Shown piece after piece: positions 19,867 through 28,756 of a DNA stretch of 64,000 nt. The position numbers and the translations under genes were made by a program. The stretch's first letter is position 1, and each line of letters opens with the position of its first letter. The DNA is from Deinococcales bacterium. GTDB lineage: Bacteria; Deinococcota; Deinococci; Deinococcales; JAAFIG01. Under the pieces are notes generated by a model. The model saw only the letters and a program-made list of their open reading frames with translations, was not told the origin of the DNA and did no database searches. The stretch spans positions 1-64,000 of the forward strand of contig JAAFIG010000014.1 in assembly GCA_013298595.1 (NCBI GenBank), written 5' to 3'.

Positions 19867-20502
19867 TTACAAAGTGCTTTGGTGATGCTCTGCCCAAACC
19901 CTAAAATTCTCGAGCATTTTCAGACCAACCAATTGCGATTTTTCAGGATGAAATTGGGTCGCATGTACATTGCCACTCGAGACCACACTAACAAACGGCA
20001 AACCATATTCGGAAACAGCACCATTTGATGTTAAACCCATTGGCACATAATACGAGTGCACAAAATAGGCAAAAGCATTTGCATCTAAACCTGTTAACAA
20101 CGGACTCAAGCCGATTTGTTCAAGTTTATTCCACTGCATTTGTGGCACAGGTAAACCCTTAGGAAAACGCTTTAAATGCCCAGACAACAAACCCAAACCA
20201 GACAAATCCGATTCTTCACTCGAGTCGTACAAAATCTGCATCCCGACACAAATCCCCAGAAATGCTCTATTAGCAGCGATATGTGCTCGCACCACCGTTT
20301 CAAACCCAGAAGCCATAAATGCTTCCATCACTTGCCGAAAATGCCCCTGTCCAGGCAACACCAAAGCATCCGCATCCAAAGCATCTAAAGGGTTACTCGA
20401 AACAAGTAAAGTATGACCATGACTGTTAAAACCCGCAGCCTCGAGCGCCTTAGCCGCACTGTGCAAATTGCCTGAGCCATAATCAATCAGCAGTGTTTTC
20501 AC
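19867..20502 (-). CDS. hisH: imidazole glycerol phosphate synthase subunit HisH
   Basis: DYGSGNLHSAAKALE, LPGQGHF, FLGICVGMQILYDSSEE, HATQFHPEKSQLVGLKMLENF. Confidence 0.95.
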   Translation of the reverse strand: MKTLLIDYGSGNLHSAAKALEAAGFNSHGHTLLVSSNPLDALDADALVLPGQGHFRQVMEAFMASGFETVVRAHIAANRAFLGICVGMQILYDSSEESDLSGLGLLSGHLKRFPKGLPVPQMQWNKLEQIGLSPLLTGLDANAFAYFVHSYYVPMGLTSNGAVSEYGLPFVSVVSSGNVHATQFHPEKSQLVGLKMLENFRVWAEHHQSTL

Positions 20503-20526
20503 AAGGCAGAGTATAATGCAAAAATC

Positions 20527-22572
20527 ATGACAACCAAATACCGTGCCTGTAACTTATGCGAAGCTATCTGTGGACTCGAGATTGAACTCGAGGGCGACAA
20601 AGTCATCAGTATTCGAGGCGATGCTGCCGATCCGTTTTCCAAAGGACACATTTGCCCTAAAGCCACGGCACTGGGCGATATGTACACCGACCCCAATAGA
20701 CTTCGCACCCCAATTCAGCGCACAGCCACAGGTTGGGAAAGTATTTCTTGGCAAACAGCCTTTGACGAAGTTGCCAGCAAACTCAGCACCATCAAAGCTC
20801 GAGACGGTGCGAATGCCATTGCTTTTTTTATTGGCAACCCGGCTGTCCATAACTCTGGAACGCTGCTATCCATGCCAAGCCTAATGCGGGCTGTTGGCTC
20901 GAGTAACCGCTATTCTGCCACCAGTGTTGACCAATTACCACAACAAGTAATGAGTGGCTTAATGCTGGGAAATCCAAATTTACTGCCTGTACCTGACCTG
21001 AGTCGAACAAAATACTGGTTGATTTTAGGAGCAAACCCGCTCGCAAGCAACGGCAGTTTAATGACTGCCCCAGGAGTCAAAGATCATCTGAAAAATATTC
21101 AAACTCGAGGTGGCAAAGTTGTTGTCATAGACCCACGTCGCACCGAAACTGCCAAAGTTGCCACCGAGCATGTATTTATACGCCCGAGCACCGATGCCTT
21201 TTTACTCCTTGCCATGATTCACGTTTTGTTTGCCGAAAATTTGGTCAAAATGGGTAAACTCGAGCATTTTACCGATGGACTCGAGGAAATTCGCACTGCC
21301 GTCAAACACTTCACACCAGAACGGGTTGCCAAAAAAACAGGGATTGCCAGCGAAGATATCAAACGTATCACCCGAGAATTCTCGAGTGCCGAAAGTGCTG
21401 TGGCGTACGGACGCATTGGTTTATCTATTCAGAAATTTGGTGCAGTGTGTCAATGGCTTGTTTACGCACTTAATATGCTTACAGGCAATTTTGACCGCGC
21501 AGGCGGCATGATGCTGCCCTCACCTGCTTTTGAAACTGTCCGCAGCAAAGGCGATTGGCTCTTTGGACGCAGCCATACTCGAGTGCGTGGATTACCCGAA
21601 ACCAATGGTGAATTCCCTGTTGCAGCCTTAGCCGAAGAAATCCTCACCGAAGGACAAGACCAAGTGCGTGCCTTTGTGATTACTTGCGGCAATCCAGTCC
21701 TATCCACACCAAACGGCACAAAACTCGAGACAGCCCTAGAATCACTCGAGTTTATGGTTGCCATAGACCCATATATTACAGAAACAACCCGCCATGCACA
21801 CATTATTTTGCCACCCGCTATGGGACTCGAGACAAATCATTACGATGTGACATTCCTTTCTTTAGCTGTACAAAACTATGCAAAGTACAGCCAAGCAACA
21901 ATTCCCAAAGCTGAAAATGCCATGTATGACTGGGAAATTATTGGCGAACTAGCACAACGAATGGGTGGCGATGCCCCCCGAGACCCAGCCGAAATAATTG
22001 ATGCAGGACTGAAACGCGGACGCTATCAACTCAGCCTCGAGCAGCTCAAAGCTAACCCACATGGCATAGACCTTGGAGCGCTAACCGAACAATTCCCTGA
22101 ACGAATTCAAAATCCAGAAAAACGGATTCGACTCGCACCAAGTTTGGTACTTAGCGACCTCGAACGCCTCGAGAACGACCTTGAGACAAAAAACGAAGGC
22201 TATATTTTAATCGGCAGACGGGAACTCCGCAGCAACAACTCTTGGATGCACCATGTAAACCGCCTCAACCGCGATCAACCACGTTGCACTGCGATCCTTC
22301 ACCCAGAGGACGCAAAAACCCTTGGCGCAACCAATGGCACGAACTTACGCATTTCTTCGAGAGTCGGCAGTGTCACCATCCCACTCGAGATCAGTGCAGA
22401 CATGGCTCGAGGTGTCATCAGCATCCCACACGGCTACGGACACGCAACTCGAAACGACGTAGCCAACCATGCCAAAGGCGTTAGCATCAACGACTTAACC
22501 GACGAACTCGAGCTTGATATCTCAGGGAATGCTGCTCTGAACGGCACTCGAGTCACCATCGCTTTGGCATAG
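20527..22572 (+). CDS. molybdopterin (bis-MGD) oxidoreductase, DMSO reductase superfamily
   Basis: CNLCEAICGLEIELEGDKVISIRGDAADPFSKGHICPKA 4Fe-4S motif; VVVIDPRRTETAKVATEH; VRAFVITCGNPVLS. Confidence 0.92.
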   Translation: MTTKYRACNLCEAICGLEIELEGDKVISIRGDAADPFSKGHICPKATALGDMYTDPNRLRTPIQRTATGWESISWQTAFDEVASKLSTIKARDGANAIAFFIGNPAVHNSGTLLSMPSLMRAVGSSNRYSATSVDQLPQQVMSGLMLGNPNLLPVPDLSRTKYWLILGANPLASNGSLMTAPGVKDHLKNIQTRGGKVVVIDPRRTETAKVATEHVFIRPSTDAFLLLAMIHVLFAENLVKMGKLEHFTDGLEEIRTAVKHFTPERVAKKTGIASEDIKRITREFSSAESAVAYGRIGLSIQKFGAVCQWLVYALNMLTGNFDRAGGMMLPSPAFETVRSKGDWLFGRSHTRVRGLPETNGEFPVAALAEEILTEGQDQVRAFVITCGNPVLSTPNGTKLETALESLEFMVAIDPYITETTRHAHIILPPAMGLETNHYDVTFLSLAVQNYAKYSQATIPKAENAMYDWEIIGELAQRMGGDAPRDPAEIIDAGLKRGRYQLSLEQLKANPHGIDLGALTEQFPERIQNPEKRIRLAPSLVLSDLERLENDLETKNEGYILIGRRELRSNNSWMHHVNRLNRDQPRCTAILHPEDAKTLGATNGTNLRISSRVGSVTIPLEISADMARGVISIPHGYGHATRNDVANHAKGVSINDLTDELELDISGNAALNGTRVTIALA

Positions 22573-22597
22573 GGGTTAGTTTTAATGTATCTTTTTT

Positions 22598-23794
22598 CTA
22601 TGGTTTGAAACCATCGAGCAACTTCGAGAATTCTTCGGGTATTTTTACATGGGTTAGTTTGGCAATAAACGGCAATGCTGTTTTCATACCTCGTGCCGTG
22701 GGTTTGAAATCCTTATGGCTTGAAAGTGGATTGAGCCAGATAATACCAGCCGATTGGCGTTTCATTTCTCGCATTGCAACCTCAAGAACTGAGGTTTCTC
22801 CAACATCTAAACCATCACTTGAGATGATGACTAAGGTATCAGGTGTGAGCACTCGAGCTGCATGTTCGCGCAAGAAAATTCGCAAATTATCACCAATTCG
22901 GGTACCACCTCCCCATGCTGCTTGCAGGTCAGGTAGCTCGAGACGGCGTTGATAAAAAAATTGGGTGATATCGGTTAGTGCAGTTGAAAATGTGAAAACA
23001 TCAACCCGACGTGAACGCTGCGCTAAGGCATACGCAAATTGCAACACTGGTTGCGTATGCTCAAGCATCGAACGACTACCATCAAGTAACAAAACAATAC
23101 GTGGGTTGCGTTTTGGATATCCAAGCCAAAACGGTTGTAATGGTTCACCACCAGTGGTCAAACTTTTTCGCAGTGTTTTACGAAAATCAAAACGCAAACC
23201 AGCAGCCATTGAACGCCACTTTCTCGAGCGACCCAAACGTAAATCCCGCACCACTTGCGCTGCTGCTAAAAGCATGGAATCTAACCCAGCAGCATGAACT
23301 TTTGGTGCTTCAGAAGGGCTATGTGAAGCACTGAACAAACCTCGCAAGAAACGTTCGGCTGGCGTGGCATCAGGATCGTCATCATCAGGGCGGTGCTTGG
23401 CTTTAGTACCAACAAAATCGGGGTCTTGTTCGGGATGATCAGACTGAGGTTGTTCTTTTGGCTCGAGACTTGGACTATTGGCAGGTTTATCAGTGATTTT
23501 CTGTGGTTGCGCTTCGGGAGGCAATAGAATTTGTGGAACTCCCTGACGTTCAGGAAAGAAAAAATGTTGAAATGCCTTATCAAAAACTTCAAGATCCTCG
23601 AGTTTTGCACAAGTCACGATGCGTAATGCAGATTGCAAAACTTCACGACCCGCAGGTAAATCTATGATCTCGAGCGAACAAATCGCATCTGCCACTTCTC
23701 CGACACCAATTTTAAATTGATGCTCGAGGCGTAAGACTTCGCAAAACGCTGCAATTTTTTCAAGCAATGCCATGTTAAATGCAAACCCCGCCAC
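22598..23794 (-). CDS. coxE: VWA domain protein, CoxE-like
   Basis: RIVLLLDGSRSMLEHTQPVLQFAYALAQRSRRVDVFTFSTALTDIT (MIDAS-like); downstream of a MoxR ATPase in a cox cluster. Confidence 0.85.
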   Translation of the reverse strand: MAGFAFNMALLEKIAAFCEVLRLEHQFKIGVGEVADAICSLEIIDLPAGREVLQSALRIVTCAKLEDLEVFDKAFQHFFFPERQGVPQILLPPEAQPQKITDKPANSPSLEPKEQPQSDHPEQDPDFVGTKAKHRPDDDDPDATPAERFLRGLFSASHSPSEAPKVHAAGLDSMLLAAAQVVRDLRLGRSRKWRSMAAGLRFDFRKTLRKSLTTGGEPLQPFWLGYPKRNPRIVLLLDGSRSMLEHTQPVLQFAYALAQRSRRVDVFTFSTALTDITQFFYQRRLELPDLQAAWGGGTRIGDNLRIFLREHAARVLTPDTLVIISSDGLDVGETSVLEVAMREMKRQSAGIIWLNPLSSHKDFKPTARGMKTALPFIAKLTHVKIPEEFSKLLDGFKP

Positions 23795-24720
23795 TACGAT
23801 TTTATGGTGACTGTACCGATACCAAAATCAGTCTCGAGTTGTTTTCGCTGCCCAATTTCCTCATTCCAAATTTTTTCCAGTGCAGGTAAATTATGCTCGA
23901 GCAACACCCAATCCTCGCGGGCTTTGAGAATACAACCTCGAGTCAGCATGACTGTACTGGCATCTAAGGCATCGTGGTGCAAATTCATCAATGCCAACCC
24001 CCAATCAAGGGTTTCGGCAACGCCAGGCACCTTATGAAACGGCAAACGCCGCAATGCCTCCATAACCTTGGCAATTTGCACAGCCAGCTTTTGATTGATA
24101 CTAGGCAAACGCGCCCGTAAAATCTCGAGTTCTTGCGCTGTGCTCGGGTAGGATTGCCACAAGTACAAACAGCGCCGCCGCAACGCATCTGACAATTCTC
24201 TCGAGCGATTACTGGTCAGAATCACCCGTGGGCGGTGTTTGGCTTTAATTGTGCCAAGTTCAGGAATCGAAATTTGAAACTCAGCTAATAACTCCAGCAA
24301 AAACGCTTCAAACGCCTCATCAGCCCGATCAACTTCATCGATTAGAAGCACAGGCGCAACATCTTGCGAAATCGCCTCAAGCAGCGGGCGTTTCAGCAAA
24401 AACGCATCGGAAAAAATTTGTGCCTCACGTGCCTCAAGCGACCCCTCGCCTTCGGTCATACGAATTCGCAACATCTGCTTAGGATAATTCCACTCATACA
24501 AGGCACTTGAGACATCCAAACCCTCGTAACACTGCAAACGGATTAAACGCGTGCCCAATGCCTCAGCCAGCACTTTTGCACTCTCGGTTTTACCAACACC
24601 CGCAGGACCTTCAATCAGCAGCGGTTTCTCGAGTGACAACATTAATTGCAACGCAACCGCAAAATCATCAGAAGCAACGAAGCCTTTCTCGACAAATTTT
24701 GCACGCAAATCCGCAATCAT
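23794..24720 (-). CDS. coxD: MoxR-type AAA+ ATPase, CoxD-like
   Basis: LLIEGPAGVGKTESAKVLAEAL Walker A; PVLLIDEVDRADEAFEAFLLELLAE Walker B. Confidence 0.9.
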   Translation of the reverse strand: MIADLRAKFVEKGFVASDDFAVALQLMLSLEKPLLIEGPAGVGKTESAKVLAEALGTRLIRLQCYEGLDVSSALYEWNYPKQMLRIRMTEGEGSLEAREAQIFSDAFLLKRPLLEAISQDVAPVLLIDEVDRADEAFEAFLLELLAEFQISIPELGTIKAKHRPRVILTSNRSRELSDALRRRCLYLWQSYPSTAQELEILRARLPSINQKLAVQIAKVMEALRRLPFHKVPGVAETLDWGLALMNLHHDALDASTVMLTRGCILKAREDWVLLEHNLPALEKIWNEEIGQRKQLETDFGIGTVTIKS

Positions 24721-25892
24721 GCACGCACCGATAAAAACTTCTCTGGGTCTTTGAGAAACCGTCTTTTACAGTTGGCACAAGTAAAGTAATACCTCGAACC
24801 AGCATAATCCGTAAAATGCACAGCCGCTGCGATCTCGATGCGTTCGCCATCAACAGGTGAAATGGCAAACCCTGAGTCAAGACCTTTTTCGGAAATAGAA
24901 TCGTCATTCGCAGCGAGACCATGTAGGTCTCCTGTACCTGTTTTTAACGTTTGTAGGGGCGAATCTTGTATTCGCCCTGTGACTGATAATGAATCAACAG
25001 TCACCGCATTGGTAGCTGGGCGAACATGAAGTTCGCCCCTACGAATTTCCGGATTTTGATAATTGCTTGAGTTCGTGAACATCGGTTGGCTCGAGTCTCT
25101 CACCTTGATGATTTCTGCCAGAATACTAACCGCTACTTCGGCGGGGGTCTTGGCATTGATGTCCAACCCCGCAGGGTTACGAACGGTCGCCACTTTCTCG
25201 GAGGGAACGCCTTGTAACTCGAGCAGTTCGCGCACGGTCACAGCGCGTTTGCGACTGGCAAGCAGCGATACAAATCCAACATCTGCCAACAGCAACGCCT
25301 CGAGAACAGGCTCATCGTAATGCCCTTGGGTGGCAACCACGGCGGCTAGACTCATCCGAGTTTCCAAAGTTAAATTCTCAAGAAAAACGGGTAAATCCGT
25401 CAGTGCCACGGCTGTATTTGGTTCGAGGTCTTGCAGTTCGGCTTGGGTGACAATTCGCACAATTTTATACTCGAGCAGGGCTGCCATGCGTGTTACAGCC
25501 TCAGCGACTGGTGTAAAACCTGCCACCAGCAAAAGTGGTGCAGGGGTGTGTGGCTCGAGATAAACATCCACTGCACCTTCAGAAGCACAAGTCATGGGAA
25601 CAACAATGCTCTCGGCATCGGCTGCATGTTGCAAAATCTCGAGACTGGCATCTGGGCGAATCAGGACAAGGCGGGGCTTACCTGTTTGTAGTGTCTCGAG
25701 GGCTTGTTTTCGCACAATTTCACGGCTGCATGAACCGCCAACAAAACCTTGCATTCGCCCATCGGCAAATACCAAAGCACGATCCCCCAGATGCGAGGAA
25801 ACAGGTGCTTTTCTCGAGACAACTGTGGCAATCACAAAGCTCAAGCCAGCATTTTTAAGGTCAAGGACAGTTTGATAAAAATCGGTATTCAT
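24717..25892 (-). CDS. XdhC/CoxI family protein with C-terminal YHS-like domain
   Basis: XdhC pattern (SSHLGDRALVFADGRMQGFVGGSCSREIVRKQAL) and C-terminal ISPVDGERIEIAAAVHFTDYAGSRYYFTCANCKRRFLKDPEKFL. Confidence 0.85.
   Translation of the reverse strand: MNTDFYQTVLDLKNAGLSFVIATVVSRKAPVSSHLGDRALVFADGRMQGFVGGSCSREIVRKQALETLQTGKPRLVLIRPDASLEILQHAADAESIVVPMTCASEGAVDVYLEPHTPAPLLLVAGFTPVAEAVTRMAALLEYKIVRIVTQAELQDLEPNTAVALTDLPVFLENLTLETRMSLAAVVATQGHYDEPVLEALLLADVGFVSLLASRKRAVTVRELLELQGVPSEKVATVRNPAGLDINAKTPAEVAVSILAEIIKVRDSSQPMFTNSSNYQNPEIRRGELHVRPATNAVTVDSLSVTGRIQDSPLQTLKTGTGDLHGLAANDDSISEKGLDSGFAISPVDGERIEIAAAVHFTDYAGSRYYFTCANCKRRFLKDPEKFLSVRA
24914..25043. repeat. composite palindromic repeat embedded within the XdhC-like coding sequence
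   Basis: GAGACC..GGTCTC; GTAGGGGCGAATCTTGTATTCGCCCT; GTGACTG...CAGTCAC; GGGCGAACATGAAGTTCGCCCCTAC; outer ends are inverted repeats of each other. Confidence 0.8.
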
Positions 25893-25946
25893 AGGGTTCC
25901 TTAGTCGTTTTGCAACCTGACCAGAACTAAAGCAGTGATGTATTCT

Positions 25947-26648
25947 TTAATGAAATCCATAGTCAAACGCCTTATCGCCTTGGGTGCCATGCACTTGGGC
26001 ATTGAAAGAAATAATGATGCGGTCTTTGTCGCCGTCGTAGGGCATGGCTTTGTGATTCAGCCAACTAGGAAAAACAATCAAGTCACCTGCTTTTGGAATG
26101 ACATCAAAATTGCTTTGCTGCAAGTACGCATTACCTAAATCCATGTGCGCTCCGCCAAGTAACCCAAGCTGATGCCCGTAAAAACGTGTAATACCATTGG
26201 TAGCTCCAAGCATCGCATGGTCTTGACGACGTTCGAGCGAGTCTATTTGTACGTAATACACGCCGCTCCAAGAGCAATTGCCGTGATTATGAATATCGTG
26301 GAAACCATAGCGATTGGCAATTTGAAACCATGCTCCAACAATGTGCATTTGCAATTTACTCGCACCAATACTTTGCCAAATACCAGCATTCATCTCAGAT
26401 GCAATCTGAAAAACACTTTCAGAAACAAATGCAAACAACTCTTTGATGCTCGAGTGCTCGTACCTTTGCAACAAATCATCACTCGAAGAATACAAATTCC
26501 CTTGTTTTGCACCTCGAGCTTCTAAATCGGTTTTGCGCTGTGCATAGAATAATTCGATCAAATCGGCATTGATGGTTTCAGCGTTCTCGAGTGAGCGTCG
26601 CAAAATTGGAGTTGCCCAGTGCATCGAAATATTTGGGGTTACATTCAT
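25947..26648 (-). CDS. putative 2OG-Fe(II) oxygenase
   Basis: FHDIHNHGNCSWSGVYYVQ ... GDLIVFPSWLNHKAMPYDGDKDRIIISFNAQ, cupin/2OG HxN...H...R pattern. Confidence 0.78.
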   Translation of the reverse strand: MNVTPNISMHWATPILRRSLENAETINADLIELFYAQRKTDLEARGAKQGNLYSSSDDLLQRYEHSSIKELFAFVSESVFQIASEMNAGIWQSIGASKLQMHIVGAWFQIANRYGFHDIHNHGNCSWSGVYYVQIDSLERRQDHAMLGATNGITRFYGHQLGLLGGAHMDLGNAYLQQSNFDVIPKAGDLIVFPSWLNHKAMPYDGDKDRIIISFNAQVHGTQGDKAFDYGFH

Positions 26649-26666
26649 GACGTGCCTCTCGAGGAT

Positions 26667-28041
26667 TTAGTTTTGCTTAGCATATAATCTTCCACCTGCT
26701 CGCAACCAAACTATTTGATTTTGGTCGTTGCGAAGGTATTCGTATTTACTGCCTTTGAGTTCGGTGTCCAAAAGCACAATAGTGTCTTGCGGTAACAAGG
26801 CACACGTCGCCACTGGTGGCGGTGGAGCTGGCGTGACAGTCACACTCGAGACATCACCAAGTTTGACACTGCGTTTTAATTGCTTATTCTCGAGATAAAA
26901 TTCGAGCGTCGTACCAAAAGCCGCACCAACAAAACTACCAGTATATGCCTCGAGTTCAGATTCGGTTGGCTCGAGTACTTTGCTTTCTGGTTCTTTTAAG
27001 CCTAGGAATTCTTCTTGAATCCAAGCACTTAATTCGTTATTCAGCAATGTGCCTTTGTCAGAGTTTGTCAGAATTGTACAAGCAAAATTGGCTTCTGGGA
27101 CAATCCAAAAAGCACTCATCTGCCCATTTGTCGCACCACCATGTGATAAGACTCGAGTTGTGCCATTGCCATTTTTCCAAGGTACATCTCGCACAAACCA
27201 AGTGACCGCAAATTGATTACCCAAAGCACCTTTAACCGTTGGTGTTTGCATCACCTGCAACGTCTGATTTTGTAACAGAGGCGCACCATCACCCAAATGA
27301 AACTGGGCATATTTAAGTTGATCGAGCACACTCGAATTCAACCGACCAATTGGTGCAATGGCTCGAGCAAATGCCCAAGGACGACTGATTTGCACTTGTC
27401 CGCTGGCATCCACAAAATGCCCAACAGCAAAGCGCTCGAGCATCGTTTCGGCTGGAAAAAAATGAGATTTTGTCATACCCAACGGCTCGAGGATCATTTC
27501 TTGGGCAACTTGTTCATACGTTTTGCCACTCATTACTTCGATGATTCGTCCAGCAATGCCAAAACCAGCATTGTTATAGTGCCAAATAGTTCCAGTAGCA
27601 GTGACTTGTGGTTGCTTTATCACACCTTGAACGTATTTCTCGAGGGCATCATCACCATCACCAGTATCAGAAAACAAATCACCAACCCAACCACCCGTGT
27701 GATTTAGGAGTTGCCGCACCGTCACCTGTGCTGCTGTTGCTTCGTCAGCTAATTGCAAATCAGGTAAGTAACGCCGAACAGGAGCATCCAACTCGAGCTT
27801 ACCCGCCTCGACTAAACGCATGATAATTGTACCTGTGATGGTTTTGGTGGTTGAACCAATCTGAAACAAGGTATCTCGAGTGATCTCCAAAGGATGAAAC
27901 CGATGTGTCACACCCTCGCAGATTGTGTACTCCAAACCATCCACAATCAACCCAAGTGCCACTCCAGGAATCCGCAAACGAGCCATCCCCTCGAGCAAGC
28001 GCTCACGCAACAACACCAGTTTGTTTATCAGATCAACCATT
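26667..28041 (-). CDS. serine hydrolase (beta-lactamase class C / S12 family)
   Basis: QIGSTTKTITGTIIMRLVEAG (SxxK), YNNAGFG (YxN); start placed at 28041 (MVDLINKL). Confidence 0.9.
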
Positions 28042-28066
28042 AAAACCTCAAGATACCAATACTTGC

Positions 28067-28519
28067 TTACCCCTGCTCCGCCATACGGGTTTTGACATTG
28101 GCAAAAGTACCAGCAATCAATTTCTGAGCTTGGGCATCGAGTACCCGTCCGCCCACAGTTGCAATCGGACCACGCATGGTTGCTGCCCCACTCCAATTGA
28201 GCGTTGTAGTGTTATTACCATTATCAATAATATCGGCACCAGCCAGCAAATCCACTACGCTACCAAAACCACCACCATTGATTTTGACATTCATCCGCTG
28301 CCCATCGGCTTGAGGCTCGAGCGTAATCTTAAACTTAAAACTGCCACGTACAGGTCCTAAACCAATACTGACCGTTGCATCAAAATTCGTCGCGTCATGA
28401 ACCACCACGGTTTTAACATCAGGCAAACAAGAAGCTACCTTCTCAGGGTTATTGATAAACGCCCAAACAGCATCCTTACCAAGAGGAACTTGTTCCGTAC
28501 CATTATATTCAAGTTTCAA
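28067..28519 (-). CDS. coxG: carbon monoxide dehydrogenase subunit G (SRPBCC family)
   Basis: YNGTEQVPLGKDAVWAFINNPEKVASCLPDVKTV is typical of CoxG. Confidence 0.88.
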   Translation of the reverse strand: MKLEYNGTEQVPLGKDAVWAFINNPEKVASCLPDVKTVVVHDATNFDATVSIGLGPVRGSFKFKITLEPQADGQRMNVKINGGGFGSVVDLLAGADIIDNGNNTTTLNWSGAATMRGPIATVGGRVLDAQAQKLIAGTFANVKTRMAEQG

Positions 28520-28685
28520 AAAATCACTCCTTTACGACAAATCAAATAAAAAATATTTCCGAACCAACCCTCCAGCGTAGCAAATTTGGGGGAGGATAAC
28601 GAGCCTAAGCGAGTTGGGAGAGGGGTTAACTATTCACCTTCTTTTAGTTAAGCCTAGTCTCGAGGTATGGCTTTAGGTTTGGCTG

Positions 28686-28748
28686 GTAGGGGCGAGGTGT
28701 GCCTCGCCCCTACGGTGAAATTAGGGTGAGGCACGTCTCACCGCCACG
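28686..28748. repeat. dispersed palindromic repeat
   Basis: GTAGGGGCGAGGTGTGCCTCGCCCCTAC followed by GGTGAGGCACGTCTCACCGCCACGG between coxG and coxL. Confidence 0.75.
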
Positions 28749-28756
28749 GTTTATTT

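Noticed and set aside
28042-28196. N-terminal extension of the serine hydrolase ORF
   Set aside because: Overlaps coxG; native-looking start MVDLINKL at 28041.
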